DNA of 64,000 nt. Source: Triticum aestivum (Eukaryota; Streptophyta; Magnoliopsida; Poales; Poaceae). The stretch spans positions 127,043,116 through 127,107,115 of the forward strand of contig NC_057797.1 of NCBI RefSeq assembly GCF_018294505.1. Reading direction: 5' to 3'. This document shows positions 11,936-24,906 of the stretch, in pieces. The first letter of the stretch is position 1. Each line of letters begins with the position of its first letter. The notes beneath the pieces were generated by a model. The model was not told the DNA's origin, made no database searches, and saw only the letters and a program-made list of their open reading frames with translations. A program made the position numbers and the translations under genes.

Positions 11936-12864
11936 TACCTTACTCGGAGCTATATTTTTATTCGTCACATGATATGTGTTTTGCTTGGAGCGTATTTTCA
12001 ATTTTTACTTGTTGTTTGAATAAAATCATTGGATCTGAAATATTAAATGAAAAATAACCCTCCCATGGCTAGTTAATTATTTGACTACTCAGTGTCCTTC
12101 ACTATTATCTTTTGGAGTAGTTTGTCATTACTCACGTGCTTCACGTATATCCTATGAGTAAATGGTTGAATAATTGAATATCATAAATCTGAATTTATAT
12201 ATGATTCATATGCTTATACCATGGGGAGTAATGACTTCACATAGAATAAGTATAGATAGTAAACCTATTAGAAGTTATCAAACGTAGAATTGGTCACTTG
12301 AACAATTCATGAAAGAATATTGAAGGAAGAGATATGTCACATATAAATATACTATCTTGGACATCTTTTGTAATTGTGAGCACTCATTAAAATATGACAT
12401 GCTAAAAGGTTGATGTCGGACAAGGAAGACAACGTAATGGGTTATGTTTTCTTATATCCAAAATAAAGTATATTGTCTTGGATCATCCAACATGTTGAGC
12501 TTGCTTTTCCCCCTCATGCTAGCCAAATTCTTTGCACCAAGTAGAGATACTACTTGTGCTTCCAAACATTCCTTAACCAGTTTTGCCATGAGAGACCACC
12601 ATACCTACCTATGGATTGAGTATGATCCTTCAAGTAAGTTGTCATCGGTGCATGCAATAAAAAATTTCCCTCTAAATATGTATGATCTATTAATGTGGAG
12701 AAAATAAGCTTTATACGATCTTGTGATGTGGAAGAAATAAAAGCGACGAACTACATAATGAAGGTCCATATCATAAGTGGCAATATAAAATGACATTCTT
12801 TTGCATTAAGATTTTGTGCATCCAACCATAAAAGCGCATGCCTACCTCTGCTTCCCTCTGCGAA
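11936..12864 (+). other. Non-coding internal sequence of the gypsy element
   Basis: AT-rich with no coding frame of note. It ends with gcgaa (12860-12864), the left copy of the LARD 2 target duplication. Confidence 0.7.
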
Positions 12865-15529
12865 AGTCACATCCCTAGCTTGTGGTGTTGACTAGTGTTT
12901 GCATCTTTTTTGCATCATGTTTAACTTTCATGGAAATTTGAAATGGGGATGTTCAAACCCTAGCATCAAAAGGAATTCAAATAGGTTCAACCAAAATATT
13001 TTTCAACGATTTCAAAATGCCCTTTAAAAATGTTCATCATTTCTGGATCAAGATGGAAGCATCTACCAAAAATGGTTCACATTTTTGCAGGACATATTTG
13101 GACTCTCAATTAATTCAAACATATTTGAATTGGAGCTATTTAAATGCTATATATATTTTAGATGCTCCAAAAATGTTGGAAATTGTTAAGGGTCACTGGA
13201 ATAATTCAGAAAGCACCCATAATTGTTCCCAGGATTTTACGAAATGGTTTAGTATTATTACTGAATCAAAACAAATAGCAAAAAAATAGAAAACAGAAAC
13301 TAAATAAAAGAGAGAGAGAGAGAGAAGGACTAACCTGGCGCCCACCAACTGGCCCAGCTCCTGTGCTGGTACAGCACTGTGCGGCCCAGCCCACTGGCCT
13401 CCCCCCTGTCGTCTTCCTCGCGACAGAAGGACGCCGGGCGTGTGTCCCGTGCGCGCGGCCACACGCCCGGCCACCTCCTGCTTGCCGCCCCCCTCGACGC
13501 TCTGGACGCCCTGAAGGTTGACACGCACCCCGACCCCTCCCACTCTTCCACGAGGCCCTTCCCCCCTCCTCTGGCTCTCTCCCTCGCACCACCCGAACGC
13601 GCTTGCCGCCGCCGATGTGCACCACCACGGCCACCACCTCCCCCTCGCTTCCCTGACTGGCTCAAGAGCTCCGCCATCATCCCCCTCATCTTCATGACCG
13701 AACCACGCGAGCCCGGATGCCCTGCATCGCCGGCAACATCACCATCTTCCTCCTCCGCCGCCCTGGATCGCCGACGTTGATTAGTCGCCGGTCGGCCTCC
13801 CCCTAGCTCGCCGACGTCTCCAAACTACGCAGGGTGAGCCCCTCTTCGTTTCGCCCCTATCCCCGTCGCCCCGCACGTCCTCTAGCGCTAGCGCCGCCAT
13901 GCCCGAAGCTCGCCGCCGCCCTGCCATGTCGGTGTCCTGGCCACAGCCGCCTCCGCCCGCTTTTGAGCTTGCAACCGTGCTAGTTGAGCTCGCAGGAGTC
14001 TGTAGCACTGCCAAGTGGTGAACATGGTGCACCGTAGAGTCGTCCCGCACAATGCCATGGCTCTATCGCCGTTGAACCTCATCGCCGGCGAGATTCCGGC
14101 CACCCCGTGACCTCTCGTCTGGTCCATCAGATGCGCGACAGCAAGAGCTCATGCCCGGTGCCTCCCGAGCGACAAACCGCAGCCCCTAGCATGTTTCTGG
14201 CGAGCTTCCGCTGCAGTTGAGGTCACCGCCGGCCGATCTCCAGCGGGCTGACGTGTTCGCTTAGTTAGGTGCTAATCACCACTAATCCCTCCCTAACAGA
14301 CACTGACAGGCGGGCCCCGCAGCTGGTCAAATCCCAGTAAACACAGGATTAACTCCCAGTTAACAGTGAGCCAATGACATGTGGGACCCGATCGTCAGGT
14401 TTGACCTGGTCAGCGTTAGTTGACTCGCTGATGTCATGCTTGCACAACACTGATGCAGTTAAACATTTTCTGGATTTAAAGTAATTCAGAAAATTCTAGA
14501 AAATGTTTTAAACTTCAAAAATTCATAGAAATTCAACCGTAACTCCAAATGAAAAGATTTATATATGAAAAATGATCAGAAAAATCCAATCTACCCATCT
14601 GTATCATTTTCATGCATGTTAGAACAACTTATAGTTGCTGAATAGGGCAAATTATGTCTGGCCTTTGAATATCCACATATGGAGTTTGAATTTGAATCTT
14701 GGGTTCAAACCAACTTCATTTAACATGTTACTAGCTGCATTAGCCCAAAACACAGCATATTGACATGTAATGATCATGCATCATATTGTGCACTGCATTG
14801 TTTGTGCTTTCCTTCTCTGTTGCCGGTATTTGTCCCCTCTTGATAGACGTGCTTCCGACGATGAGTTCGATGACACCGATGAAGAGCTATATTATCTTCA
14901 GAAGTGCCAGGCAAGCAAAACCCCCTTGTTCATTCCGATACAATCCCACTCTCTTGCTCCTGCTCTCTTTTACTGCATTAGGATAACAACGACTCAGCTG
15001 CTACATGCTGCGGTAGCTGAACCCCTTTCCTCTGCATGACCTGTCATTGCCACAGTAAATAGATGAAACCCACTAGCATGAGTAGGAGTTGTTTGAGCCC
15101 TGATGTCCGTCATGCTTGTTTGTCATGCCTGCTACTGCTTAGAGTTGAGTCAGGTCTGATTCATCGGGGATGAATTGGAATGGTGATGAACATGTCCTAC
15201 TGTGTGTGAGCTAATTGTGTGAACACGATTTGGTAAAGGTAGCGGTGAGAGGCCATGTAGGAGTACATGGTGGGTTGTCTCATTGCAGCCGTCCTCAGGA
15301 ACCGAGTTCTGTGTTTGTGATCCATGAACAGTTACTACCACACATTGGGCTCCGGGCGCTCCAAGCCCACTCGACTTATTAATCAACTCGATCTCTGTCC
15401 AGGAGTTGCAACTAGTTTATGGTGTTTGTATGTAGTGTTAGTAGTCTACCAAGTGGCACCCGGTACAGGTGGGCTTGGGACAGACTAGGCACAGTGGCAC
15501 GGTGTACCAAGTGGCACCCGGATGGTGGG
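12865..15529 (+). repeat. LARD 2 5' LTR, segment 1
   Basis: Colinear with 30798-31336 and 51627-53750. It is interrupted after gtggg (15525-15529) by Fatima and continues at 25358. Confidence 0.88.
14770..15039 (+). other. ORF within LARD LTR, kept in all three LTR copies
   Basis: An 89-residue frame with an acidic motif SDDEFDDTDEELYYLQKC followed by a hydrophobic half. The same frame is open at 52993-53262 (89 residues) and in LARD 1 at 58433-58693 (86 residues, NDEFDDTDEEIYYLLKC). I do not recognise the product. Substitutions between copies include amino-acid changes, so purifying selection is not evident. A tag just before acgtgcttc could be a splice acceptor, in which case this may be an exon. 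Confidence 0.35.
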
Positions 15530-16007
15530 TGAGGGAGTCCTGGATTAGGGGGTCTCCGGACAGCTAGACTATCTCCATTGGCCGGACTGTTAGACTATGA
15601 AGATACAAGATTGAAGACTTTGTCTCGTGTCCGTATGGGACTCTACTTGTCGTGGAAGGCAAGCTAGGCAATACGTATATGGATATCTCCTCCTTTGTAA
15701 CCGACCTTGTGTAACCCTAACCCTCTCCGGTGTCTATATAAACCGAAGGGTTTTAGTCCGTAGAACAACCATAACATACAATCATACCATATGCTAGCTC
15801 CTAGGGTTTAGCCTCTCTGATCTCGTGGTAGATCTACTCTTGTAACACCCATATCATCAATATTAATCAAGCAGGACGTAGGGTTTTACCTCCATCATGA
15901 GGGCCCAAACCTGGGTAAAACATCATGTCCTTGCCTCCTGTTACCATCCGGCCTAGACACACAGTTCGGGACCCCCTACCCGAGATCCTCCGGTTTTGAC
16001 ACCGACA
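15530..16007 (+). repeat. Fatima 5' LTR
   Basis: 478 bp, TGAGGGAGTCCTGG ... CACCGACA. It keeps two stretches that the 3' LTR has lost (6 bp near its start and about 25 bp near 15785). Confidence 0.9.
15735..15742 (+). promoter_or_regulatory. TATA box of Fatima 5' LTR
   Basis: TATATAAA after ggtgtc, about 205 bp into the LTR. The same motif stands at the equivalent place in the 3' LTR and in the second Fatima copy (62696). Confidence 0.6.
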
Positions 16008-16138
16008 TTGGTGCTTTCATTGAGAGTTCCGTTGTGCCGTCGCCACCAGGAAGGATGTCTCATCCTGTCTTCAAAGACGACACTATCGCTGAGGGAGCTT
16101 TGGCTATTGGCCAAACTCTCTGACTAGGTGGTTTTCTT

Positions 16139-17869
16139 ATGACCGCCCGTTCGGCCGCTGCACCGACGATGACTTCTCGGGTCATCGAAAGCAATCTTCA
16201 CGTCAACTTGGAACTCCCCGAGCAGTTAGATCCAATGGAGCTCTCTTCCCTGAACGAGCTCTTGAATTGCATCGCCACCTTGGGAGTCGCTACAGACTAC
16301 GATCAGATTGGGCCTAAACCCGATCTAAGAGAGATCGACTCTCCCTAGGTAAGGCATCATGTTGCAGTGGTGGAGGAACAATGCGGCAACCCTTCATCTA
16401 TCTTAAAGACTAGCTATGTCCAGATTCCCGATCCCTCCAAGCCGGATACCCGTGGAGGGTAGGACGTCACTCAAGGCCTGAACCTAGAATCAAGCAGCGG
16501 GCTAGATTCATCAGAAAACATCCAAGACTCCAAACCTTCGAGTTCGGAAAGTCCTTGGCCCCTGAGTCTCAGATTGGGTAAGGATTCGGATTCAATTCCA
16601 CCCACCCACCCAAACATACGCGATCTATCCCAAATTAGGCAAGAGCCCGAAGAAACAGTACACCATTACTGGGCCAGATTCCTCCTGATCATGAACAGGA
16701 TAAAGGACTGCCGCGAGGAAGACGCAATTTCATTCTTCTGCAATAATTGCACAGACAAGGGAATCCTCAAGGCCATAAGTCGTCGCGAAATTACACGCTT
16801 TGCCGACTTGGTGTCCATAGTACGAAAGTACTGTGCGATGGAAAGCGCCTGGAAAACCGAAATAAAATTTTGGGATAATCCGGCCCTGAATACAAACCCA
16901 GTCCGAAATAAAAGTGTGCATTATCACAATTCACCTGGGTTAACTACCAAAAAGCAAAAGCCCTCTACGGGGCAAGGAACCGTACTGGAGGGATGGCTCA
17001 ACGGACCCTGCAAAATCCATAGTACAACGGATGCAATACCAACACACAGCCTTAGAGCATGTTGGATACTCCGGCAGGTGGCCAAAAGTGGCGAGGATCT
17101 ACTCCTCCCAAAAACCACAGAGCACCGTCCCGTGGACAACAATGCGGTGTTAACAGTCTTTGAGACCTTTGCATCAAATAATAGACGCAAGCGAACACTC
17201 CGCAGCATAGCCGAAATCTGCCACGTAGCAGAAATAAATCCTTGGAGTGACACGGCTATTACCTTCACTGCCAGTGATGAACCCAAATTCCGAACAGCCC
17301 GAGCACCAGCCGCACTGGTCCTCAGTCCAATCGTGGACGGCTTTCGACTCACCAAGGTACTGATGGACGGCGACAGTGGATTAAACCTCATCTATGAGGA
17401 AACTCTTCAAAAGATGGAAATAGACTGGAGCCGCATTGAGCAAAGCAGCACAACCTTTAGAGGAATCATCCCTAGTCGGGAAGCACGCTGTGCTAGAAAA
17501 ATCACACTAGACATGGTATTCGGCACGCCGGATAATTACAGGTCCGAAGAAATTACATTCGAAGTGGCCCCGTTCAGCAGCGGATACCACACTCTATTAG
17601 GGCGGGAGGCGTTTACAATCTTCCAAGCCATACCCCATTACGGGTACATGAAGCTCAAAATGCTCGGGCCCAACGGAATCATCACTCTTGTTAGTGATCC
17701 GGACATAGCACTCCGCGCTGAAAATAAGACAGCTGCACTGGCCCTTGAGGCACTATCCGAGGCCCTAGCGGCCGAAGAACTAACTGCGCTGCGCTCCACG
17801 GTGAACAGGGACGGCGTGATACTCGATAAAAGATCCAAGTCCACCTCTTTAAGGCGACATGCGAAATAG
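16139..17869 (+). pseudogene. Fatima gag-protease, two in-frame stops
   Basis: One frame of 577 codons runs from ATG 16139 to TAG 17867, broken by TAG at 16346 and 16460. The first third is a hydrophilic N-terminal region. The gag core follows, with HHYWARFLLIMNRIKDC and CNNCTDKG near 16660-16760. A retroviral-type aspartic protease lies near 17340-17640 with VLMDGDSGLNLIY (catalytic Asp expected in D-G-x-S) and HTLLGREAF. No CCHC zinc knuckle is seen. The second Fatima copy (63085 on) has the same N-terminus, which supports the start. The frame leaves the family pattern near 17855 and pol resumes in another frame. Gag would form the particle and the protease would mature the polyprotein. Confidence 0.75.
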
Positions 17870-20800
17870 TCAAATTCCAAGTCCATCCAACGGACCCTAC
17901 AAAAACAGCTTCCATTGGGGCACAATTAAACCCTGATGTCGACGCCGCACTGCGAGAGTTCCTATGCGAGAACTGGGACATTTTTTCCTAGCACCCTTCA
18001 GACATGCCAGGAATCCCATGCAGGCTGGCCGAACACAGCCTAAATATCCTAAAAGGATTCAAGCCAGTCAAGCAGACTCTTCGACGTTTCTCCGAGCCTA
18101 AAAGACAAGCCATGGGAGAGGAACTAGCCAAGCTATTGGAGGCCGGATTCATCAGAGACATAAAACATCCGGACTGGCTAGCAAACCTGGTGATGGTACC
18201 AAAGAAGGACAAATCCTGGCGCTTGTGCGTCGATTTTAAGGACCTTAACAAGGCCTGCCCAAAGGATCCCTTCCCCCTCCCCCGCATCGACCAAATCATC
18301 GATGCTACCGCAGGACACGATTCACTGTGTTTCCTCGACGCATACTCCGACTACCATCAAATCAAAATGGCAGAGCCAGACCAAGCCACAACAGCATTCA
18401 TCACACCATACGACCCATTCTGCTTCAACACAATGCCCTTCGGGCTAAAAAACGCCGGCGCAACATATCAGCGCATGATTCAGACATGTCTGGCAAACCA
18501 GATCGGCAAAACTGTGGAGGCATACGTGGATGACGTGGTCGTTAAAACCAAGCACGTCGAAACTCTATTAGACGACTTGAGGGTCACATTCGACAACCTC
18601 CGAACATATGACATCAAGCTCAATTCGGAAAAATGCATTTTTGGCATACCAGCCGGAAAGCTCCTGGGATTCATCGTCTCCAGTAGAGGCATCAAAGCTA
18701 ATCCGGCCAAAATCCGAGAGTTGTCACAGTTGGCTACCCCAACAGACCTCAAACAAATACAAAAATTGACTGGATGCGTGGCGGCTCTAAGCTGCTTTAT
18801 CTCCCGCTTGGGAGAAAAGGCATTACCCCTTTATCGCCTCCTCCGGCGCGTCAAACACTTCGAGTGGACAGACGCCGCCACGGCCGGACTCAACGAAATA
18901 AAAGCCATATTGGCAACAAACCCAGTCCTGGCTGCGCCAAACATTGGCGAACCAATGCTATTATACATTGCGGCAACTCATTAAGTAGTAAGCGCAGTGC
19001 TCGTCGTCGAGCGAGAAGTGGACGGACACAAATTCCCCCTTCAAAAGCCGGTTTACTATGTGTTCACTGTCCTTACTCCATGCAAATCACGGTACCCGCA
19101 TTATCAAAAGATAGCGTATGCAGTATTTATGGCATCCTGGAAGCTGCGACACTACTTTTAAGAGTATTCGATAACGGTAGCCTTGGAAGTACCACTTAAC
19201 GATATTATAAACAACCGCGATGTGACGGGCCGGATTGCCAAATGGGCCATTGAGCTCCTCCCGTTCGACATAACTTACAAGCCACGGCGAGCTATTGAGT
19301 CGCAAGTTTTGGCTGACTTCGTCGCTGAATGGACGGAAGCCGAACTCCCTAAAGAGTACGACACATATTCAAACTGGATCATGCACTTCGACGGCTCCAA
19401 AATGTTGGCTGGTCTAGGGGCTGGCGTCATTTTGACGTCCCCAACAGGAGATACCGTTCAATAGGTATTACAGATAATGTATACGGACTCCAACAACGCA
19501 GCCGAATATGAGGCCCTTCTACATGATCTCCGGATGGCATTATCCATGGGCATTCAACGCCTGGAGGTGCGCGGGGATTCGAACCTCGCGATATCCCAAA
19601 TAAATGGAGACTTCGACGCCAAGGATCCAAAAATGGCAGCTTATCGCAATGCCGTCCTAAAAATGTCAGCTCGGTTCGAGGGGCTCGAATTTCATCATGT
19701 GGCTCGGGAAAACAATCAGGCGGCGGATATCCTCACCCGCATCGGCGCAAAACGTGACGCCGTACCTCCCAACATATTTCTGGGATGGCTCTTCAAGCCA
19801 TCTGTAGCATGGGAAGGGGACACCGGTAACAACAGTCCGGACCTGGCCAAAATACCTGAAACTGAACTCTCTGACACAATCGGAGGCTCCGCCACCGAAA
19901 TAACACAATCAGCCCACGAAATAATGGCCATTGTTGCCCCGTGGACAGAACCATTCCTGGCCTACTTAACTAGACAGGAACTACCGGAGGACCAAAATGA
20001 GGCACGCTGCATAGTGCGGCGATCCAAGGCCTACAGGGTCCATGAGGGAGAATTGTACAAAAAAGCGCCACCGGAGTCCTTCAACGGTGTATCTCCGAAG
20101 AGGAAGGGTGGAACCTTTTGGCAGAAATTCATGCCGGACTCGGCGGTCATCACGTCACAGCCCGGGCTCTTGTAAGCAAGGCCTTCCGTACATGATTCTA
20201 TTGGCCAACGGCCCGGGCAGACGCACATGATTTGGTCCAATGTTGCGCCGGTTGCCAACTCTTTGCAAATCAAAGCCACATGCCACCCACCGCCCTCCGA
20301 ACAATCCCCATTACATGGCCCTTCGCGGTCTGGGGGCTTGACATGGTTGGACCCCTTAAAGGGGGAACCCACAAGAAGAAATACTTATTGGTCATGGTGG
20401 ATAAATTCACCAAATGGATAGAGGCCAAACCGGTTAAAACAGCTGAATCCGGACCGGTGATAGATTTCATATCTGGGGTTGTACACCGTTACGGCGTCCC
20501 CCACAGCATCATCACTGATAACGGCACGAACTTCACGGCCGACAAGGTAAAACTCTGGTGCAGCAAAATGGGCATCAAGCTCGATTATGCTTCAGTCTAT
20601 CACCCGTAAACCAACGGTCAAGTCGAACGAGCAAATGGTCTTATAATGAGCGGCATTAAACCCAGATTAGTGCGCTCCTTAACGGAGTCTGACACGCACT
20701 GGGTGGAGGAGCTCGACTCCGTACTCTGGGGGCTGCGGACCACGCCGAATCGTAGTACCAGATACACACCGTTTTTTATGGTGTACGGCATAGAGGCAGT

Positions 20801-21173
20801 CCTGCCCTGTCACATAATTCATGACTCACCTCGAGTGCACATGTACGAAGAAAGAGAAGCCGAGCTCGATCAGCAGGACAGTCTGGACACCTTGGAGGAA
20901 GAGCGCGACATAGCCAAAGCCCGTTCCGCATTTTACCAGCAACAGGCTCGCAGATACCAAAGCACAGAAGTACGGGCCAAAACTTATAACATTGGCGAAC
21001 TAGTTCTCTGGCTGTCGGATAAGAAAAATAACAAGCTAGAGCCCAAATGGGAATGTCCCTTCATCATCGACCAATTTCTGACCGGTGGAGTGTACCGACT
21101 GCGGGATGCATCGACTAGTCGACTCGAGCCGAACCCATGGAACGCAGCTAGGCTTCGAAGATTCTACACCTAG
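17856..21173 (+). pseudogene. Fatima pol: RT, dual RNase H, integrase (broken)
   Basis: RT spans about 18000-18750 with the catalytic YVDD at 18523-18534 and PLPRIDQIIDATAG upstream. RNase H follows; a second RNase H with FDGSK near 19390, AEYEALL near 19505 and RGDSNLAISQI marks the extra domain of Tat elements. Integrase spans about 20180-21170, with catalytic D near 20340, D in TDNGTNF near 20520 and E in QVERANG near 20625. The C-terminus ends at TAG 21171. Stops occur at 17988 (TAG), 18982 (TAA), 19462 (TAG) and 20607 (TAA), with frameshifts near 19170 and 20070. The enzyme set would copy RNA to DNA and integrate it, but this copy cannot make it. Confidence 0.85.
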
Positions 21174-21986
21174 CACCGGACTTTATGTTAGTCCCTTCCC
21201 TTTGTCCATTTTCTGCATATGCGTCATCTGTCTTGTTTCCCTTTCTTTCTTTTATTTCTCTAGGCCTTCAAGGGTCAACTTGTGCCTCACTTGTACATTA
21301 TAGATGTTCTAGCCGCACTCTATACACCTGGGGGCTTCTTTCATAGAAGCTTAAATTATTCACCTGGGCATCATGCCCAACACATGCGTTATACTTTCGC
21401 ATGTACCTTTTTTCACCATTATATGCATCGATATGACTTAAGTTTTGGCCAAGCTGGGTTGCCTGGCTCTTGTATTTATGCCCTATGTTCCCGTTAATTC
21501 GTCCAGGGCATAAGGGGAGCACCTCTGCGATTGTTACCGCCGGGTCAGCCGGACGTGTACCTCAGACTGGGTGAAGCCGAAAGCTAGCGTTCTTGAGAGA
21601 ATATTCGGTCGGTGAACAAAAGATGACTTTTATTTATTATCCATATCTGCCCCCAGATGTTTTTTCTGCGCTTCTTGTTGCAGTCCGGACATGCAATTTA
21701 GGGCATGCCTACCCAGGGAAAGGAAGCCTTAACGGAACTATTATCTCTGGAAGATGTTTCTTACTACCCATGTAATATAACTTAACTAGTTGGGCACTTG
21801 TCTGATAAAGCACTAATGACCCCTACGCCTCATCTCCACGCATGCCCCGGTTCTTACATAACCGAAAGGGTATTCGGATACACTCCGGACTGTCGGGTCC
21901 CGAGGTTAAAGCGAAAAGGTCCACCACGACAAACGATCTACAATCCGGCTAGAAGGCATCATACATGTCACTTTAAAATTACATAG
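21174..21986 (+). other. Fatima 3' non-coding stretch
   Basis: Between the end of pol and the antisense region. No coding frame or repeat stands out. Confidence 0.6.
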
Positions 21987-24680
21987 TCAATTTGACTGGT
22001 TGAATTCCTCTTCAATGCCATCCAATAGGCTGTCTAGTCTACAGTCCTGTTGGGAATACTTTGCGGCCAATTCTACTTGGCCGTACACTAAACTAACAGG
22101 GATCTCCTTGCCATCAGGCCCCACAGGTCCGACTTCGGCCATGTGGTTCGGGTCAGCCTTTGTGTACCATGTCTTCACCATTGCCCAGGCTTGCCTGGCA
22201 CCCTGACGGCAGGCCGATATCTTCCATAATCGGAAGCGCCGCGGTGCTCCCTTCAGCCTTTCTACAAGCTCTCCAAGGCCTTCGGGTATGGAGACGGACG
22301 GCCACAAGGCCTGGGCGACGCCTTGCATCACCTGCCGAACTCGTTCATGCAACTGCGAGAGCTCGGGAAGAAGATCACCCGTCGAACCAGGCATCTCTTC
22401 GGCAGGACAACCTATTAGCAAACTATAAATATAACTCTGTCAGCCAGCTTCCTCGCCGAACTCTTTTTTCAAAGTTCGTTCAAGCACTTACTAAATATGC
22501 CACATCGAAGCCGCCGATTCTCCTTAACAGAGTCTGACAGTTGGGCACGAACATCTTTTAGTTCCATGCCCACCTTGGTGTTGGCATCTTGGAGATCATT
22601 CTTCTCCTGCCTCACCCTCGTCAGCACGCTCTCACCGGCCTTCAGCTGGCGTATGAGCTGTTGCTTATCTGGATTTACTCCAGCACCATTTGCAATTTTA
22701 TCGTCAGATCAGCATATACGCCGCACTCTGATATGATACTTATCATTTGAAGGATATGTTACTAGAGGGGGTCGTTTTGGGCTCCCCTGCTGCCGCTAGT
22801 GCGGCCTGCAATTGGGCTTTGCACTCTTCCAGCTCCTGGGACAGTTGAGTATTCTTTTCTGTAAGAACCTACATAACAAATGATCCTTAAATCAGTTATC
22901 CTAACTGTTTCAAGTCTCAGGGGCTACTGATATATATAATCATCAAATTTTCTCACCCGTATGTCTTTTACATACAGCTCTGTGGCTCTGGCTAGACCAT
23001 TTTGAGCGGCACAGAGGTGCGCGTCTCCCGAGTTGAAGGCATCCAATGCCTCTTGGGAGAAACAAGCGTCACGAAGAACAATCCGGCGATGCCTGTGGTT
23101 CATGGCACTTTCCACCTCGGAATGGGTGGCGGACAGTTTATCCGCATCCTCTGTCGGAGGAGCACCTGGCGCACGCCTTGTATTCGTTCCCGCCTCTGAA
23201 TCCGGCCTTGGAGCCTGGCTTGTGGAGGCGCGATTGGTAGCCTCTCCGGGTATAGTCCGGCGAGCTCTCTTTTTCCTGAAAAGAAGGCATGGGCGTTAAT
23301 ATGCCTCCACAAATAATGTCTTGCAATAAAGACGGCACGCTGTACCGCTGCGCCGTTGCCTCAATCAGGACTGCAGATCTTTTCAGCCTGCCTGGCCTTG
23401 CGGCCCCTTGTTGGCTAGTTGCCACAGGCTCGACCTTCTACCCCAAGAACCTCCCCTGCAAAACACGGCTATTATATGGCAATCAAAAAGCGCAAGGACG
23501 GATCCCTTTTATGTTGCGGAGGAGGGCTGTTTATCTCCTTTACTGCCTGGCGCAGCTCCTGCGATAAAATCGCTACAATAAATACTTAACTACGGGAATA
23601 CGAAATGGATGGGCAATAAAAAGTCTACGCTTACCCAGCCCGAAGGATTGTACATAGAAAATCCGCCCTGCGGGTTGACACGAAGGAATTCCTCCTCTTC
23701 TCCCTTGTACAAAGTGGATAAGATCTTTATTAGATCGACGGCTGATCTCGACCCTTTGCGGCCGTGGCGGGTGGCGTCATCCTCCCCGTCGAAATCCCAC
23801 ATGGGGTGGCCTCTATACTGAAGCGGATGCAGCCCCCGCATGATGCATGTGGCCATGACCTCGATCATGGTCAATCCGGATCGAGCTAAAAACTTATCCG
23901 GCTCATCAGGTAAAGAATGTCCCTGTCATCTTCCTCCAGGGAGCTCCGTGGACGCTAGCTCCGGCGCTTCTTCAAAGGGGCATTGTCAAACTCCGGAAGG
24001 CTGATCCGAATAGGGTCTGGGAGGGGTACATCTTCTATATAAAACCATTCTAAAGACCAGTCTTCGAACGTCTTCTTCGGGGTCCCGGACAGGTATCCGG
24101 TCCCGGCAATACGCCACACTTCGGCTCCGCCCACTTGATATATTGATCCCTTCTTAGAACGGGGCACAAGGCAGAACAACTTCTTCCACAGAGCGAAATG
24201 AGCCTCACAACCCAAAAATAACTCGCAAAGGGCTACGAATCCCGCGATATGCAGCAGGGAGGCAGGCGTAAGGTTGTGCAACTGGAGGCCGTAGAACTCC
24301 AGAAGCCCCTAGAGAAACGGATGAATTGGGAATCCGAGCCCTCTTACCAAATAAGGGACAAGGCATACACGCTCTCCCTTGGAGGGATTGGGACGGCTCT
24401 CCGCTTGCTCTCCGCCATTGTAGGTGGCAAGCCCGGCTCAAACCGGGACCAGGTACGCTGGGGGAAGAAATCCCTTGGACTAAAGCATCACCAATTTGCT
24501 GTGCGGGATGGAACATCTCTCCCAATCTCCCGGTTTGGAGCTAGGGGTGCGAGAGGAGGAGCTGTGTCGACCGGCCATGATGGAATGGATCTCTGTCGGG
24601 TGTGCTCCGATGAAGGCTCGCTAAGGGTGGATGGTGTGATTTGGATCTGAATCCTCCTCTTTTTAAATAGGCGGCTCATT
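21987..24680 (-). pseudogene. Antisense coding region between pol and 3' LTR (putative gypsy-type transposon domain)
   Basis: Read on the minus strand from about 24640, broken frames carry one protein-like sequence: PPLAPLAPNREIGRDVPSRT (24580), then LQLHNLTPASLLHIAGFVA and HFALWKKLFCLVPRSKKG (24281-23955), then TMIEVMATCIMRGLHPLQY (23874-23590). The block with a Leu-His-x-Leu-Thr-Pro motif and the conserved Trp is what I know as the plant putative gypsy-type transposon domain (PF04195). Further minus-strand exon-like pieces lie at 23312-22924, and a last one at 22421-21987 ends in a stop. Stops and frameshifts separate the pieces; introns are possible. Additional antisense ORFs at this place are known in Tat-lineage elements. 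Their function is unknown. Confidence 0.65.
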
Positions 24681-24906
24681 CACACAGCTAGGGGGGTAAA
24701 TATGAAAACACCCTGGCTCTTCACATTCCCTCGACACGTGGAAAGTGGCCATTATTGGGCATGGAAGCCGAGGAGTACAAACATTCACAAGAAACTGGAC
24801 ATTATTTCGACAGGTACACAGAATTGGGAGAGGAACCCGCCTTGCAATGCCGAAGACAATACTGCGCGCCGGACTCGTCGTCGTCGAAGCCTGGTTCGGG
24901 GGCTAC

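Noticed and set aside
13193..14127. Several 80-130 residue frames on both strands
   Set aside because: Inside the LARD 2 5' LTR in a GC-rich stretch; the paralogous LTR at 51550-52370 shows shifted or broken versions and no known domain.
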